Part shown: positions 1 to 9,461 of the stretch, piece by piece
Position numbering within the stretch: the first letter of the stretch is position 1
Layout: every line of letters starts with the position of its first letter
Made by a program: the position numbers and the translations under genes
Source: Mesostigma viride
Lineage: Eukaryota > Streptophyta > Mesostigmatophyceae > Mesostigmatales > Mesostigmataceae
Direction of reading: 5' to 3'
NCBI GenBank assembly: GCA_009746045.1
Contig: RPFO01000181.1
Span: forward strand, 36,414-100,413
DNA: 64,000 nt
Notes under the pieces: model-generated
What the model was told of the DNA's origin: nothing
Databases searched by the model: none
The model's input: the letters and a program-made list of their open reading frames with translations, nothing else

Positions 1-1627
1 GTGTGCATGCCGGCCCTTGCGTGCAAGGTGGTGTGTAAGTGTGTGTGCAGCCCCTTGCGTGCATGGTGTATGTACGTGTGTGTGCAGCCGGCCCTTGCGT
101 GCATGGTGTGTGTACATGTGAGTGCAGCCGTCCCTTCCGTGCATGGTGTGTGTACGTGTGTGTGCAGTTGCCCCTTGCGTGCGCAGTGTATGTACGTGTG
201 TGTGCATGCCGGCCCTTGCGTGCATGGTGTGTGTACGTGTGTGTGCAGTTGCCCCTTGCATGCGCGGTGTATGTACATGTGAGTGCAGCCGCCCAAGAGT
301 ATGTACATGTGAGTGCCGTCGCCCCTAATTGCGTGCATTGTGTGTGTAAGTGTGTGTGCAGCAGCCCCTTGCGTGCGCGGTGTATGTACGTGTGTGTGCA
401 GCCGCCCCTTGCGTGCATGGTGTATGTCCATGTGAGTGCCGTTGCCCCTTGCGTGCGCGGTGTATGTACGTGTGTGTGCAGCCGTCCCTTAATTGCGTGC
501 GCGGTGGATGTACATGTGCGGGCAGTTGCCCCTTGCGTGCGCGGTGTATGTACGTGTGTGTGCAGCCGTCCCTTGCGTGCGCGGTGTATGTACGTGTGTG
601 TGCAGCCGCCCCTTGCGTGCATGGTGAGTGTAAGTGTGTGTGCAGCAGCCCCTTGCGTGCGCAGTGTATGTACGTGTGTGTGCAGCCGCCCCTTGCGTGC
701 GCGGTGTGTGTATACTGTGTGTGCATGCCGGCCCTTGCGTGCATGGTGTGTGTACGTGTGTGTGCAGCCGCCCCTTGCGTGCGCGGTGTGTGTACGTGTG
801 TGTGCACTCGCCCCTTGCGTGCGCGGTGGATGTACAGGTGTGTGCAGCCGCCCCTTGCGTGCATGGTGTATGTACATGTGTGTGCAGCCGCCCCTTGCGT
901 GCGCGGTGGATGTACATGTGTGTGCAGCCGAACCTTGCGTGCATGGTGTGTGTACCTGTGCGTGAAGTCGCTCCTTGCGTGCATGGTGTGTGTACGTGTG
1001 TGTGCAGCCGCCCCTTGCGTGCATGGTGTATGTACATGTGAGTGCCGTTGCCCCTTGCGTGCGCGGTGTATGTACGTGTGTGTGCAGCCGTCCCTTAATT
1101 GCGTGCGCGGTGTGTGTACGTGTGTGTGCACTCGCCCCTTGCGTGCGCGGTGTATGTACGTGTGTGCAGCCGCCCCTTGCGTGCGCGGTGTATGCCAGTG
1201 TGTGTGCATGCCGGCCCTTGCGTGCGCGGTGTGTGTAAGTGTGTGTGCAGCCCCTTGCGTGCATGGTGTATGTACGTGTGTGTGCAGCTGCCCCTTGCGT
1301 GCGCGGTGTGTGTACGTGTGTGTGCAGCCGCCCCGTGGTTGCGCGGTGTATGTACATGTGTGTGCAGTTGCCCCTTGCGTGCGCGGTGTATGTACGTGTG
1401 TGTGCAGCCGCCCCTTGCGTGCGCGGTGTAGGTACGTGTGTGTGCAGCCGCCCCAAGCGTGCGCGGTGTGTGTACATGTGTGTGCAGTTGCCCCTTGCGT
1501 GCGCGGTGTATGTACGTGTGTGTGCAGCCGCCCCGTGGTTGCGCGGTGTATGTACATGTGTGTGCAGTTGCCCCTTGCGTGCGCGGTGTATGTACGTGTG
1601 TGTGCAGCCGGCCCTTGCGTGCGCGGT
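1..1627. repeat. 40-bp minisatellite, left part
   Basis: Tandem 40-bp units with the shared core CTTGCGTGCGCGGTGTATG, separated by GTGTGTGCAGC-type spacers, run from the first base of the window, so the array begins upstream of it. Units vary at a few fixed places (CTTGCG, AAGCG, GTGGTTGCG, CAATTGCG). Because 40 is not a multiple of 3, an ORF moves through all three frames and repeats every 120 bp; both strands are nearly free of stop codons. The array resumes at 9,462 after the copia insertion and is the same array. Confidence 0.95.
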
Positions 1628-1632
1628 GTAGG
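1628..1632. repeat. Target-site duplication GTAGG, left copy
   Basis: GTAGG sits immediately left of the 5' LTR and again immediately right of the 3' LTR (9,457-9,461). Removing the element and one copy restores a normal minisatellite unit (GCGCGGTGTAGGTACGTG), which fixes both ends of the insertion. Confidence 0.9.
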
Positions 1633-2249
1633 AGTTAACGTAAAGGATTTACGTTAGATGGATAGAGATTGTTACGCTCTTTCCAACGGCACCTTGAACG
1701 CCTCATTTGGTTAAGGAACGTAAAAGTTATGACGTTTCCTAGGCTGTGCCGACAGTACCCGGCGCGCCACTGTGGGCGCGTACGGACACAGGATGTACAA
1801 GTGTCACTTTGATAGTCCGCAGGACGTTGACAGGACTTGTACAGGACTTGATGGTCAATTGATAGGTAGGCGCACTGTAGCGCGCCAGGACCTATGAGAC
1901 AATTGATGCTGACTAGTGTACGGATAGGTCCACAGGACTAGCCGTATGGACAATTGATAGATCTGCGCGCCAAAGGCGTGCCAGAGTCTGTGTAATCAAT
2001 TGATTGACAGTTCAGCTGTGACAGTGCAGCTGAATACTTGGACGCGTCCCTAGTAAGCTATATGAGTGACTTGGTCACACCGGGACGCTAGTTCTTGCGT
2101 GCACGTTCTCTTGGCACTGCGACCCTGTCGTCTGTGCTGCGTGCAGTCTTGGAAGTGACGTGACTTACGTCTGTGTTTCCTGATTGTTAATAAAGGCAAC
2201 TTCCTGCAAGAACCATGGCGGAATTCGTGGCATTCTTACCCTCACAACT
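1633..2249 (+). repeat. 5' LTR of the copia-type element (617 bp)
   Basis: Repeated at 8,840-9,456 with the same length. It starts AGTTAAC and ends CTCACAACT, giving the short inverted ends AGTT..AACT instead of TG..CA. It contains a hairpin near its start (AACGTAAAGGATTTACGTT), four ATTGAT-type motifs on an ATCAATTGAT theme, a CTATATGAG TATA-like box near 2,058 and an AATAAA signal near 2,190. Which parts are U3, R and U5 cannot be fixed without transcripts. Confidence 0.9.
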
Positions 2250-2273
2250 CGTATTACACGCTCTGTCAAAAAG

Positions 2274-2984
2274 ATGCCAAATTCGGAAGAATTTCGGATT
2301 CCGGACGATGAGGAAATAGCCGCTCCGCCGGCTGGTTCTTCGTCAAGACCAACTGTGCCGTCGTGGCAACAATTGCTCGACGAAGTTACAGTTTCGCTCG
2401 ACGAGCTTCATCGTCAGCAGCGTGCAGCTCACGCATTGCTCGGGGATAACCCCGAGGACCCCGATTTGCCAGCACTGGTGCCGGCAATCCGCAACCTGTT
2501 GGACCAGATTCGAAACATTTTATCGACATTTACGGTCCAGGTGCGGGGAGGTTTGCGGTCGGTGACCGAAGTCACGACTGCCATTGAGGAGTTGGACAAC
2601 GTCCTCTCTTCACTCACCGGTTACCAGAGAAACCTGCAAAACTGGGCATCGCTTCGCACGGGGGGCGCGCCGGCGGTGTCAACAAATTTGTTTCAGGATC
2701 TCGCGCTGTTATCGCTGCTCACTCGCGGCGTACGCAGTCGCGAGCGCCAGGTTTTAATTAACCTGGTGGCATTTCTCGCCTCTGTGCGAGAGTGGATTCC
2801 CGCGGGGTGGGAATTATTGACGATCTTTACACATCCTCTGCGCCTCGTCGCGCGTCGGCGCGTCGCAACTTACGCGGCGGGGAGCACGCCGGTTTTAATT
2901 CATACCGGTGCAGGTCCGGAGCTGGATATGGAGGATCGTGAGTTCGTATACACGTACTGCGACTTCAGGGGCCTTGACTACTAG
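2274..2984 (+). CDS. Extra ORF between 5' LTR and gag, unknown function
   Basis: A 236-residue ORF starting at an ATG 25 bases inside the LTR boundary (MPNSEEFRIPDDEE). The frame is open further upstream into the LTR, but no earlier ATG is evident. The N-terminus is acidic, followed by long predicted helices with many Leu/Ile residues (about residues 50-130), then a hydrophobic stretch around LINLVAFLASVREW, and an arginine cluster (RLVARRRVA). There is no zinc knuckle, no protease and no signal peptide that I can recognise. A 168-bp gap separates it from gag. It could be an additional structural or RNA-binding protein, or the N-terminal part of a split Gag. I do not recognise a family. Confidence 0.6.
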   Translation: MPNSEEFRIPDDEEIAAPPAGSSSRPTVPSWQQLLDEVTVSLDELHRQQRAAHALLGDNPEDPDLPALVPAIRNLLDQIRNILSTFTVQVRGGLRSVTEVTTAIEELDNVLSSLTGYQRNLQNWASLRTGGAPAVSTNLFQDLALLSLLTRGVRSRERQVLINLVAFLASVREWIPAGWELLTIFTHPLRLVARRRVATYAAGSTPVLIHTGAGPELDMEDREFVYTYCDFRGLDY

Positions 2985-3152
2985 TCGGCCTAATTTTCTT
3001 CTGCAGTACTTGTCGACATTTTTTTGTCGAATTTCGGCGGCAATTCGCGGGGCGGCAGCGACACCGGCGCAGGCGGCAGAGGCGACACAAAAATTTTGTA
3101 CATATTTTCTGCTGCTTTGTTAAGGTGTTCTTTGAATAGCTGGTAGTGCAGG

Positions 3153-4263
3153 ATGGCTGAGGGACGCCGTAGCAAGGGTCCAGCCAGTGGGAATAATAAT
3201 GGGGGTGCTGGTAGTGGAACCGCTCACGTAGATGACGTGGGGCTTACCGGAGAGATTACCAACCTTCCTCACAATAATAATAATGCACAAGCTATTCATG
3301 GCTTTGATCTTACCACACAGGGTCTTTTAATTGTCAATCAGTTGCAGCCTGTAACCTCAGACTCCAAGCCTAAGCAGGCTGAAGAGTTTGTGGAGGGATT
3401 GGAAGGGTTCCCTAGCTTGTACGGTGGTACAAATTACTATCAAATCTGGATAGGCAGTAGCACTTTTGGCAAGTGTACTGACCAGATTAAGGACCTAACC
3501 AGGGAGTGCAAAAAGGCCAATAAGGCCTGGGCACTGTACGTGGCTGAGCTGAAGGAGCTGCTGGAGGACCAAGAAGAAGGGGCATCCATTGGCAGGACAA
3601 GTACCAAGGGTGGGAGGTCAAGGGGGACCTGATCCAGAACTTTCTCAACTATTGTAAGATGGTTGAGGAGGGCAGGGCTCACGGCTTTAATGTCGCTGAT
3701 AACATAGCCCTAACCAACTGGCTCAAGGTTTCTGGGCTGGATAAGGCGACACGTGGCTCCTTAAAAGTCATGTGTGCCCCACACTCTACCCTGAAGGCCT
3801 ACAAGGTCATCATAAACAAGCTCTCGAGGCAGAGGAGCTGTTTGAGGGTGGAGTGCCAGCAGTGAAGGCTACCCAGGCAGGCGGGCGTACCCAGGGTGGC
3901 TCCAAGACGTCTGAGGCTGACCGAAGCCAAGGAGGGCGTAGGGGCAACCATCACAAGCGCAAGGGAGATCATTCACCTGATTCTGACAGGAGGTCACACT
4001 CCAAGTCGGTGTTCAGGCGGGTGGGTGGTCAGCCCAAGCAGGGCAACGCGTCTGACAATGGGGGCAGTGGCCAGGGCAAGTCCAAGATACAATGCTACCT
4101 GTGCAAGGGGTGGGGGCACATCAAGAAGGAGTGTCCCAGCTTCAAGAAGTCCCAGGGCCAGGGCAGCAACAAGAATAACAACAACAACAAGAAGAACAAC
4201 AACAAGTCCCAGGCAGGCCAGCCTTCAAAGGGCAGTCAGCAAGAAGACAACAAGGAGCAGTGA
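3153..4263 (+). pseudogene. gag: Gag-like protein with CCHC zinc knuckle, two frame breaks
   Basis: Translation starts at ATG 3,153 and runs in one frame to about 3,575. It must then move to a second frame (from about 3,581, containing DKYQGWEVKGDLIQNF) and to a third near 3,815. Each step is equivalent to one missing base. The third frame carries a basic, Asn/Gln/Ser-rich tail and a perfect CX2CX4HX4C knuckle at 4,093-4,134 (CYLCKGWGHIKKEC), which binds nucleic acid in Gag proteins. The middle part matches the style of the copia UBN2-type Gag domain. The frame ends at TGA 4,261-4,263, with the pol frame directly beyond it. Given nearly identical LTRs, the two breaks are either very recent mutations, assembly indels or recoding sites. 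The first lies at AAGAAGAAGGGG. Confidence 0.75.
4261..4263 (+). other. Single in-frame TGA between gag and pol, possible readthrough site
   Basis: The Gag tail and Pol are in the same reading frame. After CAG-TGA-CTG the frame stays open for 47 codons to the pol ATG at 4,405. UGA followed by CU is a known leaky context, and gag-pol readthrough at one stop is used by some retroelements. Readthrough here is inference. Confidence 0.55.
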
Positions 4264-4404
4264 CTGTCTGAGGCAACCCCTACACACCTTAATTCACCCA
4301 AGGGGGAGGCCAGGTGCTCCAATGCAGATTTTATATCTGGGCAACAAGAGGGTGATCTCCAGGTTCAGTGTGGCCCCAGGTCACCTGGAGAGGTACAGGT
4401 TCCT

Positions 4405-7400
4405 ATGAAGACGTCCTTGACAGCTGATGCAGCTGTAAGTATGTCTGACCCTATGCATCCTCGTGCTGGGCACGAGGGTGGACCTCTCATTTTGAGAGAA
4501 ACCAATGTACAACCACAGAGGGGTGTGAAGGCCTCTGGTGGTATGCATGTGGTCCCTGCTGGCGGTCCAGGTGTTGGGCATGAGCAGGGTGACTCAGGCT
4601 CTGAGTCAGAACAGGATGGAAGTCAGCATGGTGATGCTGGACAACCTGACAGCACAGTCCTGACTGTGCCAGGGACTGCTTCCTCTGTGTACCAGGAGTT
4701 GGGTGCCCGAATCCACAACATGTTTGGGCATGCCACTTCTCTGTCAAACAACTTTGCCTTCCGTATGGGCAGGGCACCCCTTCTTAAGGCGTGTCAGCAA
4801 GCTGCCTCACGGTGTAAGTGCCAGTTGTCCTCCAACAAGCCCAGGAAATCACATGCCAAAGCTCTACCTCAGAGCATTGGTGATCTGCAGTGTGATATCC
4901 AACACATCAGGGGCATGCAACTGTTGGTGTGCGTGGACAGGTACACGAAATACAAGGTGCTGGAGCATTTACCTTCTATGAAGAACAGGTACTTGCTGGC
5001 TGCCCTGCAGAATGTAAGAGCCAAGTTTCCTACCACAAGGATCCAGGTGGACATGCAGTTTCAGCATCTCAAGGGTGATCCTACCCTTCCTGAGTTGCTG
5101 GTTACACCTAGGGAGGCTCATGGGCAGCAGGGTGCTATCGAGAGGGCAATCCAGGAGGTCAAGAAATTGATCATCTCTGAAGACTGGGTACCCTTGTCTG
5201 CACCTGCACTTGTCAGGAGTGCATGGCTGAGGAACGTGGAGCAGCAGCTGAACAGCAGGGTTAACTTCTACTATGATGGAGTTGCTGTCAGCCCAATGGG
5301 TCTATATCATGGCCTGTGCCCACCACATGTGCTGGAGGGCTGGAAACATGCTGCACATGTCACCTTTGCCAAGCTGAGGGAGAAGGACCGGGGTTGGAAG
5401 ATGCTGGAGCCACAAGTGGGTCAGAAGGTCCTAGCTTGGAAGGAACCTAGCCTTTATGGCAAACGTGGTAGCTGGAGTCCTGGGGTGGTTACCCAGGTTG
5501 ATGAAGCTAGCCACGCATGCTTGGTCAGCATGGAGGACGAACCAAAGCATGTACACCGGCTGAGTTGGTCATATGTCAAGCCTAACCTGATGAATGAGGG
5601 CAGTCAGGCACAAGGCTCACAGGATCTGCAGGATTTTCAGGTCCCAGGTGACATCACTGACGCAACGACCACATCTGTTGCAGGGGAATCTGTCAGCCCT
5701 GGCCAGGTTGCAGAGGTACTTGTTGAACAGGCTGCAAGGTCAACAGCTGGGGAGTCAACTGTCAAGCCCAAGGCACTAACCAAGCCCAGGGGGACAAGTT
5801 TGGCTGGATTGATTGGGGCTCTACAAAGGGCCAAGAAGCAGCCCAAGGTAGCCAAGCTCAGGTGGCATGGCAATCTGGGGCTGGACACTGCCTTAGAGGT
5901 AGACACTAATTCTCAGGTCTCCATTATTGGGACCAGGGCTGCAGCAGGGTACAGCATGTCTGAACCCAGCTATCAGTTTGTGTCTGACTTCAGTGGCGGG
6001 GTACACGTGAAGGTACTGGGTGAGGTATTCATTCCTATCCTTGGACAGGACACTGCTTTTTGTGTCTTGGAGGGCTATCAAGGACCTGCTCTTCTGGGGC
6101 AGAATTTCCTATGCCAGGATGGGGTAGTGATCACGTCCTCTCTCCTGACTAAGGAAGGGGCTGGTCAGGTCCCACTGATTAATTTCAGGACCACTCACCT
6201 ATCACGTGCAGTAACCAGGACGGTTAAGCGTGTGCAAGTGTGCCAGGGGCAGGAGCCCTTGGTTGATGACCTCATACTGCCAGCTGCTAGTCATCCAAGC
6301 AGTTTGGGCATTGGTCCTCACTCACTTGCTGGACACAGCCCTATCAACTACCAAGGCCTGGTGAAGCTCATGTCCTCTCCCATTATGTGTCCCCAGGTCA
6401 CACTGGGTCTCATTAAATCTGGGGAGGACTGGATCTCCAAGAAATGCGTGGAACCTGTCAATGACCTGCCTCCTGCACGACGTCTACTCAAGCTCAAGTT
6501 TGTCATCAAGATGAAGGAGGTGGACGGGGTCAAGGTACCACATGTCAGGCCAGTGCTGAATGAGTTCAAGGGTACTGGTGAGTGCACTGCTGAGGAGTTG
6601 TATACCCCTGGCATGCTGCATGATACTTGGAGGCTGCTGCTGTGTGTCTTTCTAGGCCTTCTCAACAAGGGCTTGGACTATGGCTCAGTGGTGATAGACT
6701 TCAAGAGGGCATTTCTGGAGGGTGATGCAGATGTGGCACAGGAAAAGTGGGAGGGCAAGACGCCTTTCTATGTTAGGGTGCCTGCTGTATGGAAAAGGGA
6801 CATCCACACGGAGTTCCTTAAAATCCTCAAGGGCCTGGAGGGCCTGAGGTCAAGTCCAATAATCTGGAGGGAGACTCTCAACCGTTTCCTGAAGGAGCAT
6901 TGCAACTTGAAGGTCTCTCCTGTAGACCCCTGTCTGTTTCTGGGGCAATGGGAAGGCCTGCCAGTGTATGCTTCGCTGCACGGGGATGACCTACATCTGA
7001 TAGCTCCCACGTCGTGGCTTAAGGAGCTGATCTCCATCATTAAGTCCAAGTTTCCTCTGGGTAGGGAGCAATGGCAGGTGGAGAATGAGCCTCTGCTGTT
7101 TGTGGGCATGGAGGCCACACTGGTGAAGAAGGGAGGGGAGTGGCGTATGCTGCTGGTGGGGGGCAATGACTATCAAGAGACCCTCATTAGCAAGCTTCCT
7201 CCAACCATCACACAGGCACTGTGTCCCATGGTGAGGGGCATGGTTGCTTGGGTGGCAGGCATTTCCAGGCCAGACCTTATGGTCATAGCCAGGTTGCCTG
7301 ATGACATGCTGGTGGAGCTAGGGTCTGCCAAGGTGGCTGATCAGGTCAGGGCTTCATCTGGCATTCTGTTGTCTGCAGTGGATTTATCACAACCCATTTG

Positions 7401-7890
7401 CATGGAGCTGTATGTGGATAGCTCAATGGACAGCAGGCAGGTCTCCAAGGTCAGGGGCAGGGCTGCAGGGCTCTTTGTGCTCAGACAGGAAGGCCTGGGG
7501 AGTTTGGTGAGCTGGTTTAGTCGCCTGCACAAACGGGTGGCTGTCAGCAGTGATGTGGCAGAATGCAGGGCTATTTGTGAAGGCATTCACACAAGCCTTT
7601 ATCTGAAGGAGTTGCTTCATCAGATGACTTCTAACACTCCTTGGCCACTTCAGGTTACCACTCTTCTAAAAACAGACTCCATGGGGATGGTGCAGTTTGT
7701 GCACAGGCAGATGGCCAGAAGTAGGGACTTGGATTATCTCCTTCTTAAGGAGTTGTCCTCCTTGGCCAATATTGAGCATATCCCTGGGGTTGACAATCCT
7801 GCTGATGCTTTGACCAAGCTAGTGCAGAAGGCAGCAGTGCAATACAAGGTTCTTCAGTCTCTGATGGACCCATCTCAGCAAGCTGTCTAA
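4405..7890 (+). CDS. pol: Pol polyprotein: integrase, protease-like, RT, RNase H
   Basis: 1,161 residues from the first ATG of the frame; the frame is open back to the TGA at 4,261. Domains in order: an integrase zinc-binding region (about 100-140: H-x4-H, then CQQAASRCKC); an integrase core with candidate D in QCDIQHI (about 164), D in QVDMQF (about 216) and E in GAIERAI (about 246); a C-terminal barrel-like segment ending HRLSWSYVKP (about 345-390); a retropepsin-like segment (about 495-570) with VDTNSQVSIIG at D500 and a flap/ILG-type LLGQNFL; reverse transcriptase (about 670-960) with VVIDFKRAFLEG and HGDDLHLI; and RNase H (about 1,000-1,150) with LYVDSS, SSDVAECRA and HIPGVDNPADALTK. Placing the protease after the integrase is not the usual copia order (PR-IN-RT-RH). 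The active-site triplet reads DTN rather than DTG or DSG. The frame is intact, in contrast to gag. Confidence 0.88.
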   Translation: MKTSLTADAAVSMSDPMHPRAGHEGGPLILRETNVQPQRGVKASGGMHVVPAGGPGVGHEQGDSGSESEQDGSQHGDAGQPDSTVLTVPGTASSVYQELGARIHNMFGHATSLSNNFAFRMGRAPLLKACQQAASRCKCQLSSNKPRKSHAKALPQSIGDLQCDIQHIRGMQLLVCVDRYTKYKVLEHLPSMKNRYLLAALQNVRAKFPTTRIQVDMQFQHLKGDPTLPELLVTPREAHGQQGAIERAIQEVKKLIISEDWVPLSAPALVRSAWLRNVEQQLNSRVNFYYDGVAVSPMGLYHGLCPPHVLEGWKHAAHVTFAKLREKDRGWKMLEPQVGQKVLAWKEPSLYGKRGSWSPGVVTQVDEASHACLVSMEDEPKHVHRLSWSYVKPNLMNEGSQAQGSQDLQDFQVPGDITDATTTSVAGESVSPGQVAEVLVEQAARSTAGESTVKPKALTKPRGTSLAGLIGALQRAKKQPKVAKLRWHGNLGLDTALEVDTNSQVSIIGTRAAAGYSMSEPSYQFVSDFSGGVHVKVLGEVFIPILGQDTAFCVLEGYQGPALLGQNFLCQDGVVITSSLLTKEGAGQVPLINFRTTHLSRAVTRTVKRVQVCQGQEPLVDDLILPAASHPSSLGIGPHSLAGHSPINYQGLVKLMSSPIMCPQVTLGLIKSGEDWISKKCVEPVNDLPPARRLLKLKFVIKMKEVDGVKVPHVRPVLNEFKGTGECTAEELYTPGMLHDTWRLLLCVFLGLLNKGLDYGSVVIDFKRAFLEGDADVAQEKWEGKTPFYVRVPAVWKRDIHTEFLKILKGLEGLRSSPIIWRETLNRFLKEHCNLKVSPVDPCLFLGQWEGLPVYASLHGDDLHLIAPTSWLKELISIIKSKFPLGREQWQVENEPLLFVGMEATLVKKGGEWRMLLVGGNDYQETLISKLPPTITQALCPMVRGMVAWVAGISRPDLMVIARLPDDMLVELGSAKVADQVRASSGILLSAVDLSQPICMELYVDSSMDSRQVSKVRGRAAGLFVLRQEGLGSLVSWFSRLHKRVAVSSDVAECRAICEGIHTSLYLKELLHQMTSNTPWPLQVTTLLKTDSMGMVQFVHRQMARSRDLDYLLLKELSSLANIEHIPGVDNPADALTKLVQKAAVQYKVLQSLMDPSQQAV

Positions 7891-8839
7891 GCTGGTGCAT
7901 GGTTATAGGGCATTGGAGAGCAGATTGTGTGGTAGTGTCAGCATTGTGACTGGCATAATACCTGTATTTTAGTCTGTACTAAGGCTCATGGACCATGGTA
8001 CACTCACTCTGATTTTAATCAGGATACAGCCAGGTTTTGGCTGGGGTTCATGCTGTTGACTACACAAGGTTGACAGGTCCATTACAGACCATGTATTCTA
8101 TTTTAAAAGAAATGTATATTTGTACATACTTCTCACAATGGTCTGGGAACCTTTATTCTGGGGTTTATAGGGCGGGGTTCGATTCCCTGGTATTATGTTT
8201 CTACAAGCTGGCCTGTTCAGGTGTTTGCCTGTTCAGACTTCCCTAGTTCCCCAGGGCAGGATTTAATTGTTGCCTATGTGTTTCATTTTGTCATTTGTTT
8301 GCTGTGGCAGTTTACCATCTGGCAAGTAGACGGGCGCCGTAAGACGGGCGCCAATAGACCCCTGTTGAGAGAATGACAGGCAAACTATTGTAATACGCCT
8401 TACTTTGTCAAGTGGTATTTTAATTGTCATGGATTTATTGTACTTATATTGAATATGTACTGGGTTTTATGGGATTAGTATCTGGGATTAATGTAACTCA
8501 CCGCCAGAAGGTCATTGTACTGGAGGCTCTACCGAGGTGATGGGATTAATTCCTGGAGAAGACCTCATAGAATTAACCTGTATGTATTTAATTTTGTGTG
8601 CTTCTAATATCTGGTGGTACTCTGTAATGCCACTTCCATAGGTTTTCTCCATTTCTCATGAAATGGTTTTCCCTGTGGCAGATCTGTTTCTTTTCCAGTT
8701 CCTTAAAAGAAAGGGCTGGGGGAATGGCATTGGCCATTAAAGACATCTGTTCAAGCTTCAAGCTGGAGTGAAGGACATTTCAAGCTACTTCAAGGGTCCC
8801 TGGCAGGGGATGTGATCCCTAAAGAAAAGAAGGGATTGG
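7891..8839 (+). other. Retroelement 3' untranslated region with polypurine tract
   Basis: No convincing ORF lies between the pol stop and the 3' LTR. The last 18 bases (AAAGAAAAGAAGGGATTG) are purine-rich and abut the LTR, as expected for the plus-strand primer. The rest is T-rich with no repeats that I can see. Confidence 0.7.
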
Positions 8840-9456
8840 AGTTAACGTAAAGGATTTACGTTAGATGGATAGAGATTGTTACGCTCTTTCCAACGGCACC
8901 TTGAACGCCTCATTTGGTTAAGGAACGTAAAAGTTATGACGTTTCCTAGGCTGTGCCGACAGTACCCGGCGCGCCACTGTGGGCGCGTACGGACACAGGA
9001 TGTACAAGTGTCACTTTGATAGTCCGCAGGACGTTGACAGGACTTGTACAGGACTTGATGGTCAATTGATAGGTAGGCGCACTGTAGCGCGCCAGGACCT
9101 ATGAGACAATTGATGCTGACTAGTGTACGGATAGGTCCACAGGACTAGCCGTATGGACAATTGATAGATCTGCGCGCCAAAGGCGTGCCAGAGTCTGTGT
9201 AATCAATTGATTGACAGTTCAGCTGTGACAGTGCAGCTGAATACTTGGACGCGTCCCTAGTAAGCTATATGAGTGACTTGGTCACACCGGGACGCTAGTT
9301 CTTGCGTGCACGTTCTCTTGGCACTGCGACCCTGTCGTCTGTGCTGCGTGCAGTCTTGGAAGTGACGTGACTTACGTCTGTGTTTACTGATTGTTAATAA
9401 AGGCAACTTCCTGCAAGAACCATGGCGGAATTCGTGGCATTCTTACCCTCACAACT
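8840..9456 (+). repeat. 3' LTR of the copia-type element (617 bp)
   Basis: Same length as the 5' LTR and identical apart from one substitution found by eye (A at about 9,380 versus C at about 2,180). It ends ACAACT directly before the GTAGG duplication. Confidence 0.92.
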
Positions 9457-9461
9457 GTAGG
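9457..9461. repeat. Target-site duplication GTAGG, right copy
   Basis: Matches 1,628-1,632. The following TACGTGTGTG continues the interrupted minisatellite unit. Confidence 0.9.

Larger units (their letters stand above)
1633..9456 (+). mobile_element. Ty1/copia-type LTR retrotransposon, young insertion
   Basis: A 7,824-bp element with two 617-bp LTRs, an extra ORF, a Gag region with a CX2CX4HX4C knuckle and a 1,161-residue Pol. The RT/RNase H layout and sequence style are copia-like. The LTRs differ at one base that I could find (C at about 2,180, A at about 9,380), so insertion was recent. It lies in the 40-bp minisatellite and is flanked by GTAGG repeats. Despite its youth, gag has two apparent frame breaks, so this copy may be defective or the assembly may carry indels. 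No tRNA-type TGG primer site follows the 5' LTR; priming may use an internal tRNA fragment, as in Drosophila copia (inference). Confidence 0.93.

Noticed and set aside
8037-8246. 69-codon ORF in the retroelement 3' region
   Set aside because: Short, no domain, no spacing or composition suggesting a gene.
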